Assembly (NCBI GenBank): GCA_026874595.1
Contig: CM049306.1
Coordinates: 19,707,019-19,771,018 of the forward strand
Direction of reading: 5' to 3'
DNA: 64,000 bases
DNA from: Sipunculus nudus
Taxonomy: Eukaryota; Annelida; Sipuncula; Golfingiida; Sipunculidae
Numbering within the stretch: the stretch's first letter is position 1; every line of letters starts with the position of its first letter. Positions 14,458 through 26,772 of the stretch are shown here, piece after piece. The notes below the pieces were generated by a model that was not told the origin of the DNA, searched no databases, and was given only the letters and a program-made list of their open reading frames with translations. The position numbers and the translations under genes were made by a program.

Positions 14458-14868
14458 AGCCAAGCCAAAAGAAGTATACGCTCATCGAGCAGCTACAGGT
14501 TGCTGCGGTCAAGACCTCAGCCCTGTGCGCTCCTTAAGCACGTTCTCTGAGCCCACATTCGCAGTGCCACGCCAAGCCAAGCAAGGAGCCATAGGGGGCG
14601 CCCTCTTCTCTCCAGGGTTGAAGTCCTTGTTAGAAAGCTACAGCACCCACAGCCACAAAGCCCGAAGCAACCCGCTTTCCCTCTACCGATCCCAGCAGCC
14701 GAGACCCAGCCATGCCATTCGAGAGCAGAACTCGATCCTTGTGAACGACTTTACTTTGAGGACGCAAAGCCCTTTTACTTGCGATTTCGGTCATTTGGAC
14801 CGTTTTAACCAGTTTCCCAGTTATGCAAGTTAACAAGTTTTTTCGTCATCGGCAGGCAGTAATTACCA
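14458..14868. mobile_element. 411-bp GC-richer insert flanked by a 16-bp direct repeat
   Basis: CAGGCAGTAATTACCA occurs at 14442-14457 and again, exactly, at 14853-14868. Between them lies sequence clearly richer in G+C than its surroundings. A 16-bp duplication of this kind is typical of target-primed retroposition (a SINE or processed RNA). I do not recognise the source RNA. The insert has no poly-A tail on either strand that I can see. Confidence 0.6.
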
Positions 14869-14874
14869 GAGAGC

Positions 14875-14961
14875 CTCTCTTTCTCTCTCTCTCTGGCAGT
14901 CTAGGTCTCTCTTTCTCTCTCTTTCTCTCCTCTGCCTTTTCTCTTTCTTTCTCCATCTTTC

Positions 14962-15008
<47 letters not shown>
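14875..15008 (+). repeat. CT-rich microsatellite
   Basis: A long (CT)n and CTTT run occupies this stretch, purest near 14965-15008. It starts immediately after the second copy of the 16-bp direct repeat. Confidence 0.95.
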
Positions 15009-15010
<2 letters not shown>

Positions 15011-15845
15011 AATTGCCTCCCTTGCTCCCTCCATCCCATTCTGTTGACAGGTACTATAAACTAGATACATTAGCTATAAATGTTGATGCAATTTAGAAAT
15101 GTGAATCAACTGAAATATTCACAATCACATGTATGTTATACTGTAAATTTATAGTAACATTCAGAAACTATGATTAAAATTATGTAATGAAAAAAAGGAA
15201 TAAATGCAAATATTGTTAATTTTTTCTTGGCTCAGTAGAATGGGGAAAAAAATTATTTGCTTTGTTTCTCCATCTTTCTTTCTGTTTTAAATATTTAATG
15301 TTCATGAATAAACTTTTTTTTATAAGCACTGTTGAATTAAATTTCATATCCTGTATGTATATGCAAGGGTGTTGTAACTCTCACCATCTCCTTCTTCATC
15401 CCACTGAGGCTTTGCTCCTTGGCACTGTGAACAATAGTTCTGTGGCTATAGCATAAAATTTTATAATTAAAGAAAATATCTACAGAGAGACAGAGGCATT
15501 GTAACTCTGATCATAACACAACACCCCTCCCCCCCCCCCCCCCATCAAGTCATTGCACCTGTGGAATGAGGACGTTATGGCAACTGTATACATATCATAA
15601 AATTGATAAAAAAGGTTTACCAAATAAATTGACAAATGTGTAAACTGTTGAACTGTCAACAGCTTATCAAAAAGGTAACCAATGGAAAGGCATGGTCAGG
15701 TCTCAAATATTATTTGCAACATTTTCTTCAATCATATAAACCAACCATGGCCCAGATTACCTCTTCCTCTCAAACATTATCTACATTTCATCATTTTTTA
15801 AGATTTTAACCTTCCAGGTGGTTCAGTACTGTTGACCATTTGTCC

Positions 15846-17372
15846 ATAGGTACCTATGTACATGCCAGAAATTATGTCAATATTGTGTAATATGTAGACG
15901 TGAGGGGCATCAAAATAATGCACCTTGTCAAGACCGATCTTGTCAAGATATTATGTCATACAGTCACAAATTCATAAATCCCCTCATCAGTATAGTTAAT
16001 CATAACCTTTTATCTGTCAAATTGAACTCTTGCAGTTTTCCATACACTATAGATCCTTCAACAAATAGCCTTATCATCATTATACCACTGCTTAGCATAC
16101 TGTCATTGCATTCATATTTGCTCAAATAAATTGCTTTTTTCGACCCCTCCCAAATAAATAAAAAATAAACCACTATATTTTACTCCATATTAATCCATCA
16201 GTCAGGTTATTTCATATATCATTTACTCACATATTACATTATATTCCTTTATAAAACCCAACATGACCATGATATTCTAAGCTTTATCTACTCAATATAG
16301 TATCACAATGGTGATACATTTATAGACCAATCAGGATCAGCTGAGCGCCGTGACCCCTGGGTCCCTTGTTTTTATTAAAAATTTATAAAACCTGTAAATA
16401 AAAAAATGATTCAGATAAAAACTTCTTAATGGAAAAAGTGGGTATGCTTAAAAAAATAGGATTATATATAAACTTAAATGCATTATTCCCTTGAAAGTGA
16501 AATAAAGGTATTAGTCCATTCTGTCCACTTGCCTGTCCATCTGTAAATTTTCATATGCATCACAGTATCTCAAAATTTTACTGTTTTTCTTCATGACAGT
16601 CTTGTCAGAGTATTAGTTTGCAATCTTATATTTAGAACTTTACTATAACCAAGTAGGAGGGCCCCTTTCCTCTTAGCTGTTCATATTCTTATGTAAATGA
16701 AAAACATTACAATAGAATATTTCTACATCCACCTTCGTGCTGCCCTCACTTTTCCCTTCTCCGAACCCCATCCCAAAGTCAGCCTCAGTAAGCAAGAACA
16801 AGATGAATCAGATATATTCATACTTTAATATTTTGTATAACTATTCGTCCATAGGTACCTATGTACATGCCAGAAATTATGTCAATATTGTGTAATATGA
16901 GGACATAGTGGGCATCACAATAATGTACCTTGTCAAGACTAAAGAGATATTGTGTCATACAGTCACAAATTCATAAATCACTTCATCAGCATAGTTAATC
17001 ATAACATCATATCTGTCAAATTGAAAGCTTGCAGACTACCATACACTTTAGATCCTTCAACAAATAGCCTTATCATCATTCTACTACTGCTTATTACTGC
17101 TGTCATTACATTCATATTTGCTCAAATATATCACAGTTTTCAACCCCTCCTAAATAAATAAAAAATAAACCACTATATTTGACTCTATTAATCCATCAGT
17201 CAGGTAATTTCATTTATCATTTACTCACATATTACATTACATTCCTTTATAATAGCCCAACATGTCCATGATATTCATAAGCTTTATCGACTCAATATAG
17301 TATCACAGTGCAGAAACATTTATAGTCCAATCACGATCAGCTGAGCGCCGTGACCCATGGGTCCCTTGTTTT
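15846..17372 (+). repeat. Tandem duplication of a 1-kb unit
   Basis: The text starting GTCCATAGGTACCTATGTAC at 15846 starts again at 16852 and runs in parallel, through the same AATAGCCTTATCATCATT and CAGTCAGG words, to a tail at 16372 and 17372. The spacing is about 1,006 bp. The second copy has small substitutions throughout, so the duplication is not recent. Confidence 0.8.
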
Positions 17373-17959
17373 CAATTTTGTTGGCATTTTTTCTCTATTT
17401 ATGAGACCTTCGAATGAAGTGGTCATCTGTTAACATGGCACAAACTGTTACTGCTGAACCTAGAATCTTCTTACTTCACATCCAGGGAGACTAATGAAAA
17501 ATCTCCTTGGAAACCTGAAATTATGTTTCTGTTACCCATATTCCCTGAGCTATAGGGCTCATAAATACCCCCAAGAATAATTAAAAATTTGATACAAACA
17601 AAAGCTATAGTATCTGAATAACTAATGCCTTGATAGCCATGATTCTTTGGATATATATTGATCATGGAGTGTTTATCAATTCCTACAGACTGGTGCCACT
17701 CCCTTTATTTTATCAAATTTTTACTCATTTTTTTTCTATTTATGAGACCTTCAAATGAAGAAGTCATCTGTCCAAAAGCCCACTGAAACCCATTTCTAAG
17801 GACTCCTCACAAAATTCATGATTTGTTTGCACTCTGGCAGTCATTTTGCACATTGTTCAACATTCCTTGAATTCAGCTGAGCGCCATGGCCCATGGGCCA
17901 TGTTAGTTTCTCAGCTGTGATTACATCTATTATGTCCAAAAACCTGGTGTCTTTATTGA

Positions 17960-18825
17960 TCACAAGTGAATGCCCTGTACTGTTGTCTGTTTTGTCTGTC
18001 TGTCTGTCTGTTTGTCCATCTGTCCATCAACACAAATTTGTTTCCAGATGATAACTCCAGGTTGGAGTGACATATTGGTTTCAAACTTGACTTACATATG
18101 GCCCACCACTAAGGCAAGAACCTGTAAGGTTTTTGGGTCACAAGGTCAAAGGTCAAGGTCACAGGACTCACTTATAGAAAAAGATTATGGCTGCAATTTT
18201 GGGCCAAGCTTTTTATCCCAAACTTTCCATATTACACATTTATCTGACTTGTCAGTATGGGGAGAGTATAAATGATTTTTTCGGTAACAAGGTCAAAAGT
18301 CAAGGTCACAGGGGCCATCTGTACACAAATTAGTTTCCAGATGATAACTCCACTTTAATTTGACATATTGGTTTCAAACTTAACTTAAATATGGCTCATC
18401 ACTAAGGTAAGAACTGTGTCGAATTCTAGGTGAAACGGTCAAACGTCATGGTCACAGGACCCATTTCTATAAGAAGAATGTGTATTCATTTCAAGCCAAA
18501 CTTTTCATCACAAACTATCCATCTTCAAGATATTGCTAACCTGCAGATAGGGGAAGATACTATTTGATTTTGGGGTCAAAGGGTCAAAGGTCAAAGTCAC
18601 AGGGCCCATCCATTCACAAATTAGTTTATGGATGATAATTCTGCTTTGGATAGACAGATTGGCTTCAAACTTGATTTATTAATGACCCACCACTTAATTA
18701 ATTTTGATTTTCAGGGTCCAGAGCACAAAGTTGAAGGTCACAGGAATGTCATTCTGAAAAATTTCTTAAAAATATGCTTATAAACAAATTCAGCTGAGCA
18801 TCGAGACCCATGGGTTCCTTGTTTT
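17960..18825 (+). repeat. Head-hairpin/tail repeat (body type III), headless fragment
   Basis: It opens with a TGTCTGTCTGTCTG run and holds three modules of about 270 bp, each carrying the AAGGTCAAAGGTCAAGGTCA type of word (about 18140, 18290 and 18575). It closes with the family tail CAGCTGAGCATCGAGACCC near 18791. The head hairpin is not present. Confidence 0.65.
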
Positions 18826-19513
18826 CATAATTTTTTCCATATCCATCATTAGAGGAGGAGGGGATTGGACTACTAAGTCATGTATTACCAGAATGTACTC
18901 AGTGAGACCAAAAGATACATCACATGATTATAATTATTACATTTTGCTGTGATCACTCTTAATTTTCAACAAAAATGACTGGAAATATACAAAATGACTG
19001 AAAATATTCAAATTTTAAAACTCATCAGCTATTACATTATGAAAAACATGCAGATACTATACCTAAAGCATGTTTGTAAGCCACATATGCAGTAACATTT
19101 TTCAAAGGTTTGGCACACTAGTGAAATATTTTTTGTTCTCATAAAATATCAAGAAAAGGCAGTAGCAAATGTTGAAGGTTCTTTTTGCATGTTGGCTTGT
19201 TAAATATATGGTACCTTTAACTGCATAACACTAGCAAAATTGCAAAGATGTTATGATAAAATAAAGTAAAACATATCACAGGATTTTAAGCTGAAGTCAG
19301 TGTTGGTAGTTCAGCTTACATTAAACTGCAAATAGCTGATATTATACATCAGTTTATATACTACTCTTTACAGACACCCAAATGAGGTAAAAATTCATTA
19401 ATACATGTGGAAGTTTCACATGATCATTGCTGACCAAAAACATTTTTTGTATGCTTTGTTTTACTTCTCTGTTTGTATTTTAGATTTATAATAGAGATTT
19501 CTTTGTTTTGCAG
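18826..19513 (+). other. Intron or upstream non-coding DNA before the first recognised FGD exon
   Basis: AT-rich with no coding signal. The 3' end has an intron-like acceptor (TTTGTTTTGCAG at 19502-19513). Confidence 0.6.
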
Positions 19514-19577
19514 TTGGACCAAAACCTCAGCTGCTTCCTAAACCAAAACTCAACCAAACCAGCCCAAAAGTTGACAG
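19514..19577 (+). CDS. FGD6: FGD6-like exon: N-terminal PKP motifs
   Basis: Acceptor TTTTGCAG, donor ACAG/GTACTG. It begins with two bases of a split codon and encodes GPKPQLLPKPKLNQTSPKVD. The PKPxLxPKPKL wording resembles the extreme N-terminus of vertebrate FGD5 and FGD6, where such motifs lie within the first 30 residues. So probably only one short coding exon is missing upstream. It ends in phase 2. Confidence 0.75.
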
Positions 19578-20181
19578 GTACTGTTTCCTTATTTGTGTGC
19601 ATATATGTTGGAGACGTGCTGTAAATGGTGTCATACATAAATATTATGACAAGTGTGAATGAGTATAAATAGGGACTTGAATATCAGATAAAAAAAAAAG
19701 ATAAAAAAGCTACTTTCATGCATGTTCATTTGTTAGTATACAAAGGGAAGAGGTTAAAGCTAAAAGAGATAACCCAGATCAGCAATTTTAATAGGATGAA
19801 AATAAGATATGTAAGTTCTCTGAGCAAAGTTTGCTGACTGTTATATACTTTGAACGTGCTCTGTGCCATTTCTGGTGGTTGAACTGAGAGAATCTTGCTA
19901 TACAAATCAAGGATTATACAAAAAGAGATTTGGGACTGCAGTGTATAACTGCTGTGTTAGGAGCGTAGTTTGTATGGAAAAAAATTTTTTTTTTCACTTC
20001 TCAATAAAAATACACAATAAATACTTTTCAGAAGTTTTATTGATTTTAAATACGATTCGTGTTTTCAAGGAACAATTATGCATGATTCATACTGATATAT
20101 AGTTTGATGACACAGTATATAAATATTAGCTTTAATCGGTAACTTAGATTAACTTAGATTATGTTTTTTTGTTATTTGTAG

Positions 20182-20234
20182 TGTTGGATCAGCTAAAAGT
20201 ACCCCTGATACATCCCCCAGTAAAACAGATGAAG
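20182..20234 (+). CDS. FGD6: FGD6-like exon: N-terminal linker
   Basis: Acceptor TTATTTGTAG, donor GAAG/GTAATA. It completes a Ser codon and encodes VGSAKSTPDTSPSKTDE, then one base of an Asp codon finished in the next exon. Frames agree with both neighbours. Short, Ser/Pro/Thr-rich, no domain. Confidence 0.75.
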
Positions 20235-20294
20235 GTAATACACAGTTTGATGGTTTTTTTTATGCTTTCATTGGTTAGAAGCTCAGTGTGTACA

Positions 20295-21846
20295 CAGGCA
20301 TGGCCAAATTGGGCCAATGATTTTTTTTTTGGCCTGGAGGTTATCCAAACTGGATTTTGGGCGAACAATTTTTCATTCACCTAAATTTCCTGGACAAAAG
20401 CTATGAAAATTATTGAGATTCATAAATATTTCTTGCATATCCTGAATAAATTCTTTCATATAACCAGTCACTTTGTGTTCATTTAAACTAAAAAGTGTAC
20501 CCTTTGCATGCAGAACAACTGGGCATAACCTCATATCTACGGTAACCAATTCACAGCATAATACAGCAGGGCACCAGTCTATGCCATGCCATGATTTGCT
20601 TCAACCCCCTGGTATTGTATGGTATAGAGACTGCCATACAGGGGGTGTTAATGTGCTGGAATAGCCAAAAGCAACTGGGTTGTTCTTTAACACTGTACTG
20701 ACAAACTTTGTGACAATGTCAAATTCCCTCGCTTTAATTTCCCACGAAAATTGACAGTTGTGTGAGTTTGTATGCATTCCCATACATGTACATTTGTATG
20801 CATTCTTCAGATATAAGTCTTGCCTCACCACTCACTCATGGGGCAAGATCATTTTCAGATGCACTCCAAAGAAGTGACATCGAACGAGTGATCTTTCAAC
20901 GTAGTAGGTTCTATAATGAACACAGTCTATCATGAGCTATTGTAACTTATATGTTATATTAATAAACTTTCAAACATGCTTACATATTAGAATTGCTTGT
21001 AAATCAGCAAAATATCATATTTGGATTACCAGTTTTTTCGAGAATTTTGACACAGACAAGCCACTTTGACTACACATACCCCACTGGCCGTCATCATTAC
21101 TTTCCATTGACTTCATTTTATAACATATAATTTCAAATAACAAATCAGAAAGATAAGTTTGTTAAGGATTGGTACAACAATTATAATGAATATCATTGAA
21201 CCTTTGCTTTTAAAAAAAAACTCAATATGTTGTAAATATAATGTGTTTTAAATTGAGACAACAAAAATGCATGTGAACAGGAATCAGAAGGCAAAACATT
21301 TTAATTTGTTGGTCTTCAAATGAACTTTATTTATAATTGAATAGAAAAAAATGCAGATAGTCTTATTATTCTGCATTTTCACAAATGTGTAAGGCACAGG
21401 GGAAGCAGCTTTCATCTGTCCCATTTGCTTGTACAAGCTAGTGCACAATTTTTTACCTATAACTATTTACTTTAAAATAACAACAGCTGCTACTTTATCA
21501 GCATGATTTAGAGTAACATAAATTGGGTGGGTGCTGATACATGTTATGTAAGAAAACCACACTATATTCTTAATTCAGGCAATTTAAGGAATATTTCTAC
21601 CCTGTTGACAGTTGATTGAATAAACTGTATGAAAAAAAAAAATTTATTGCATCTTTATTTCTAACTTTAAGTTATAACAATCACTGGCTCATTCACATAT
21701 TTACTTGTTGGAGTTCAGTGAGGTGAATGTTCCAAGTTGATGTGATCTGATACATGAAATGGGTTACCCAAACAAAATGGGTTATCCAATTTCAAAGTAG
21801 GGAAACCCGAAATGGGTTAACCAAATTTGAAATTTGGCCATGCCTG
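20295..21846. mobile_element. DNA transposon-like insertion with terminal inverted repeats
   Basis: The left end CAGGCATGGCCAAATT (20295-20310) is matched exactly in inverse at the right end (21831-21846). TGTACA flanks both sides (20289-20294 and 21847-21852) and is a candidate 6-bp target-site duplication, though TGTACA is itself palindromic, so the border could be a few bases off. The 1.55-kb interior is AT-rich, has no transposase frame, and carries several AAATGGGTTAACC-like words near the right end. It is non-autonomous and its superfamily is undecided. It lies wholly in an FGD intron. Confidence 0.75.
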
Positions 21847-22174
21847 TGTACAGATGGCAGTGTCAATTTATGATATCTGTAAAGATAACTGGTGTCCATT
21901 TCTAGAGTTAATCAGCAAATTTTGATTGGATATTGTAAAGCAGAGTTATACTTTTGAAGTCGTATTACCAGCATTAGCCAGAATCTGTATAAGAAGCAAC
22001 TGTTTTCTTTTAGCCTGAGAAATAAATATGCACGCTTTGCTTGTCAGACTAGTTAAGTTCTATTTGCAGAAGATCTTGAGTGTCCCTTAATGTCTCGTTC
22101 AAAGACTCTGCTGTTTTATCTGTAGACTGTTTTAATACAAATGAAATGATTCATTACATTCTTGTTTGTTACAG

Positions 22175-25100
22175 ATAAAATCCCACCACCACTTCCAAAA
22201 TTGCCCCCTAATGCATTCAGTGGGCAAAACCATGCTCGACCCCCAGGGGACCAGGTGGTGCCATCTGATACATCCAGCAATGAGACAAGCCCAAACACCA
22301 AGCTAAGTCCAGCCCAGCAGAGCAGACCTAAAGTGTCCCCACGGCAAAGACCAGTCCCAAAGAAACGTGTTACAGTTAAACAGAGGTCAGTTGATTGTGG
22401 CATGAAACTTAACAGATCACACGAAAACATATCTGGTTCCTTTGATAAGCAGGCACCAGTAAAACAGCCCTTGAAAACGTCAAAGTCAGCTATGGAGCTG
22501 TCATCAAGCTGCATGACCTCTAAACAAGGGCAAAGTGAAGCAGTGCCTGAAACAAGTACATCATCTGATGAACTTAAGAGCAGTGAAGTAAAAAGTGGGA
22601 ATTTGTTAAATAAACAGTGTGATATGACAGACACAAAGGACTTTGAAGGGAAACCAGCTGAAACAAAGAGTCGAGTTGATTCAAATGTTGATTCTGTAAA
22701 AGAAACTTTACCTGATAAAATTAACCAGAGCAGTGAAAGTAAAAGTGAAGTGAAAGACACAGAACCATCAGTGATAGAAATGGATCAGAATCATTCTGTT
22801 AAGGACAAAGATCCATCTTTGGAAGACAGTGCAAAGTTAGCAAGTGACAAGAATCAAAATGAAAAACTTACAGAGAATAAGGTTCAAGATGTGAATAAAA
22901 TTGAAATTTTAGTGTCTGGTAAAGTTCAGTGTGGAAAACACAGTGATGAGTCTCCAAAGGAAACAGCATTGTGCATGCCTGAGGAGACAAAGAATCCCAC
23001 AGTGGATAAATTATCAAAGTTCAAGCTGAGGACTACTTCATATGAACTGGCAGTGGTCACCAACTCATCTGGTGAGGAGGATGAGAATGATGATGTGTTC
23101 AGTAAACGAGACAGTCATTTGTTGAAGACTCCCGACTTATCTTTGCCAAAATCAATCACTCTTGAAGTCCCAGGAGAAACAGATGTTGACTCGCTGTTTG
23201 ATTCTGAATCCAAGTCAGTACCTCCCTCAAAAGAATCAGAGATGGCTTCTGTTGAGGCTAGTATTTCACCATCATCAGTTTCAGGGTCACCTGGTAATAC
23301 ACCAGATGCAGACAAAGTAACAGATAGAGTTAAACCTGTACCTGCTAGACCAGCTCCACTTCCTCCAAAAATGAGGAAGAGTAGGCCTCCAATCGCTCCA
23401 AGGAGGTCCAAACCCAGTTTACACAGTCCAGCAGGAGAACCCAGACTGTCTGATCTGTCCCTAACACCAGTACCTCCCTCTAGGGCTGTGTCATTGGACG
23501 ATTATGTCCCCATGCCAACCAGGAAGGCACCACTACCGCCACCTGGTGTTCCAAAGGACATATCTCCAAGATCACCTACAGTACCAACTTCAGTAACGCA
23601 TGCTGAGGCAAGTGTTGATGATGCTGGGTCTGGTGTCCAAGAATCCCGGCCATCCAGACCACCTAGGCAGGCTAGTGATGCTGAGCAAACCAGCAGTGCT
23701 GTGCATGCTGGAGCTGCTAAAGCAGCTGCTGGCAGACCAAAATCAGAGGCATATGATGATCAGCAGTATCTAAAACCATTACTAGAGGATGAGGATACTG
23801 AAACTGAGAAAACCAAACAAGGGGAGAAAACGGAGGTAAACCAAGAGATAGCAGGCAGCTCAGAAAATATTAAGTTACCAACTAAAAAGGAGAAAAAGAG
23901 AACAAGCATCGCAGGATTGTTAAGTCATATGAAAGACAGTATATCTTCTGGTTTCCACACTGTGGCAGGGAGAAAGTCAGCGAGAAAGACTGCTGATGTC
24001 ACTTCATTTTATTTTAGCACAGATCAGTTAGATGAAATATCATCCCACATAGAAACACAAAAACGAATGTCAGTTATATCATCATCATCATCAACATCAT
24101 CCATCGACACTCAGACAGTGAATCGCACCAGAAGTTCAACCAGCCCAGATTCTTTAGATTCTGTGGACAGTGCTGTAGCTGATGTGAGCAGCTCCAGCAA
24201 GAAACATTCCCCCATGAGGGAAAGGGCTCATACTGGGGGAAAATTAGGGAAATTCAACATCACAACATCCTCAAGAACAAAGGTTTTTGTCAGAAGTAAT
24301 AATGATGCGGCCGCAGGGATATTGAGGATGGAATCCCTGACAGAATCAAGGCCAGCACTCAGTACCTCTGCCAGTGCTGATTCACTGTCTACTATGGCTG
24401 CAGATAAGCCAGCCACTCAGTCAATACCACCTGTTGGTAAACTAGTCAAAGCCTCATCTATTGAAGGAACAGCAGCAATAGGTCCAACCTTCTTACAAAT
24501 ACCCACAGCTTCAAAGCATGATGCTGCAACTCCTGAAGATAAAAAATTAACTGTTTGTAGTGTCACAAACTGTGAATTGGACTCTCATCAAAGTTCTGAA
24601 AAAACGACACTAGTCAGTGACATAAACATTAGACCTAGCTCTCATACCAGTTCTGAAAAAGGCACAATATGTGCTGTCAGTTCAAGTGATGCTGTTGCTT
24701 CACAGAGTACAGCAGATGGACAAGTGGAAACAAACATTGTCAACTCAGGGATCTTGACTTCATGTGTTAATGGTCAAATAACTACCACTTTTTCCACTAG
24801 TCCAGTCACTGAATTATCAAAAGAGGATATTTCCACAGAGAAGGCTTCCTCAGATCAAGAGGAAAAGACTGAGGAGAGCCCATCTCAAAGTTGTGCTGTG
24901 GAAGCTGCAGAGGTTGCACAGGGGACTCTGAGTGAGGATCATTATAAAAGTATGGATTTTAATGTTAAAAAGACTCAGGACAAAACTGGTGATGATAAGA
25001 TTGCTGATAAGGTTGAAAGCACTGATGAGGCCACAAATACAAAAGACAGCTGTATTGTAAATTCAGATGATGTGAAATCAGTAGATAAAGAGAGAGATGA

Positions 25101-25971
25101 GAAATCAGGAACAACAAATATTGAAAGTGAAAAAATCAGCTTAAATGTTAAAATTGATAATAAAGCAGATTCTTCTGTGACTAATGCCTTGGTAAATGCA
25201 GAGGATGAAGAACCTGTGCCAGTGGCGCCACCTAGACTTAAGCGTAAGTCTAGAAAGTCACAAGGTATGTTACCATCAGATGGAGGTAGGACGTACGTTC
25301 CCAGCAGGAACTCAATAGAACATCAGATGGACATGCAGTTTAAAGATGAGGGTGTGGGTAGTGATTATATTATGCCTGATGTATTTAATGAGATCACCAA
25401 AAGTGCTAACAAAAAGGGTACACAAAGTGATGTTGAAAGTGATGATTCAGATTATATATACCCTAGTATCAAACAATCTGCTGAAGGTAAGACTAACACA
25501 AATATGAGTGAAAATGTAAAACAAAAAACGGACACAGAAAGTGGTGCTAAGGCAGCTGTGGTTGACACTAATGTGAAAGCTAATGCTGACAGAGCGTTAC
25601 CGCCACCACCACCTTGCATGGGTAAAAAGGCAAACCAGCTATTGAAATCTCAGTCAGTAGATAATACAGAAGACACAGCAGGTTTCAGTATTTATGATGA
25701 GGTGATAATCAAAGAAGATTTTGATAGGACTGAACCTTCCCGTCATACGCTACCTGAGAGACGGCCCTCTAACAAAAGGGAACGTCGCTCATCATCAGGG
25801 GAGATAGAGGAAGTTGACAGTTATATTGACATGGATAAAGGTACGAAGGGCATGGTGAACTCCTGTAGTGTGTTGTCTGACACATCAGTTAACAGTGGAT
25901 TTTCTTCAGCGGGGTATTCTCATGAATCTGGAGTATCTGATGATGAGTCAGAAAAGGAAGAAGATGAAACA
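22175..25971 (+). CDS. FGD6: FGD6-like giant exon: disordered Pro/Ser-rich N-terminal region
   Basis: A single 3,797-bp exon; acceptor TTTGTTACAG, donor ACA/GTAAGT. It encodes about 1,265 residues without a folded domain. Proline motifs that could bind SH3 domains are at 22175-22210 (PPPLPKLPP), 23335-23420 (PARPAPLPPK and PPIAPRRSKP), 23527-23550 (APLPPP) and 25600-25614. A basic amphipathic stretch, KRTSIAGLLSHMKDS, lies near 23893. A serine run follows at 24070-24210. Near the C-terminal end are tyrosine motifs YIMP (25366), YIYP (25453), YDEV (25693) and YIDM (25822). The frame stays open past the donor to a TAA at 26092, so a retained intron would give a short truncated form without DH, PH or FYVE domains. 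A large N-terminal exon is also a feature of vertebrate FGD5 and FGD6. Confidence 0.92.
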
Positions 25972-26667
25972 GTAAGTTACATTCTTTATATCTTGTACAA
26001 GAAACCAACAAATATGCTTCTGCCAGAGGCTGTTTCTGCTCAAAACCAACCTCTTTCTGTTAAGCAGTGTCTCAACTGTCAAACTTTAAAATAAAATTTT
26101 GTTATGTTTCAGCGAAACATCTTCTGTTTACTTTTCAAATATGTATGTTTTTCAAAATATTGCATATTCCATGAAGTACCACAAGAACATCCATGTGCAT
26201 GTTATTCTTCTCCAACATATTCGAACATACTATGTTACCCTCTTCACTAGAATTATACTTGCACCACTGGTGTATTTTGAAGCCCTGGTGCATTGGGGGT
26301 GGCCCACAGACTCTAACCAGCAGAGTCATACTCCAGTTGTGTAAAGTGTGACCGACAAAATAAAGTTCCTGACATGTCTGGATATTGCTTGTAATAGAGC
26401 GATGTTAAAGGCTCTAAAATCTACTATTCATGCGACCACCTTGAATGTCTGTTATTGGTGTCTGCAGTTGAGAAGTGTTCTCAAAAGGTTGTTCTCCTGA
26501 GTATTATATAAATTGTGTTATATTATCATATTTGTCTGATTTATGATCAGATATTTTATAATTTTGAATGTCCTTTTGCTGTACAAGATGAGAGGTTTTG
26601 TAAGGGAATTAACATAACCTTGCTTTTTGAGGAAACCGATTTTGATGATGATATTTATGATTGACAG
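25972..26667 (+). other. FGD6-like intron
   Basis: AT-rich; no repeat or RNA gene recognised. The open frame that continues from the exon stops at 26094. Ends with the acceptor TTGACAG. Confidence 0.8.
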
Positions 26668-26772
26668 GAGGAGGTGAAACAGGAAAGAAGAAGAAAAAAA
26701 CTATTTTTTATTGCCAAAGAGATTATGACATCAGAGCAGTCATTTGTTGATGATCTGATATTACTTAGTAAG
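26668..26772 (+). CDS. FGD6: FGD6-like exon: start of DH (RhoGEF) domain
   Basis: 35 codons, phase 0 on both sides. A basic run (KQERRRKK) is followed by LFFIAKEIMTSEQSFVDDL, the first helix (conserved region 1) of Dbl-homology domains, where the Glu in ExxxSE contacts the GTPase. Donor AAG/GTAAGA. Confidence 0.9.

Larger units (their letters stand above)
11589..17372 (+). repeat. Head-hairpin/tail repeat (body type I), nested copy D
   Basis: The head hairpin at 11589 follows directly after the GTATTTTT of a type II module. The body holds two type I modules (about 11770-12560 and 12700-13330), diverged spacer, an inserted 411-bp fragment (14458-14868), a CT-rich run, and a duplicated 3' part. 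Tail-like sequences end at about 16372 and again at 17372 (CTGAGCGCCGTGACCCATGG). No coding gene was seen. The 500-bp open frame at 14333-14833 mostly covers the foreign fragment and has no recognisable domain. Confidence 0.65.
10570..17906 (+). repeat. Head-hairpin/tail repeat (body type II), copy C, split by copy D
   Basis: The head hairpin at 10570 is followed by tandem modules of about 330-350 bp, each opening with ACAGGGCACAAATCGTAA and closing with GGTGGCGCCACCTGTATT (10921, 11258, 11573). Copy D enters at 11589. The type II text resumes at about 17373 with the same TTTCTCTATTTATGAGACC spacer and the GGCACAAAC module. The tail is AGCTGAGCGCCATGGCCC at about 17879-17906. The nested order gives relative ages: C is older than D. 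Confidence 0.7.

Noticed and set aside
14333-14833. 166-residue open frame
   Set aside because: It spans repeat and insert sequence, has no recognisable domain or codon signature, and ends in the foreign fragment.
14846-15070. Arg/Glu-rich minus-strand frame
   Set aside because: Translation of the CT microsatellite.
22116-22760. 214-residue minus-strand open frame
   Set aside because: It is the shadow of the large FGD exon, whose codon use, splice borders and domain continuity identify the + strand as coding.
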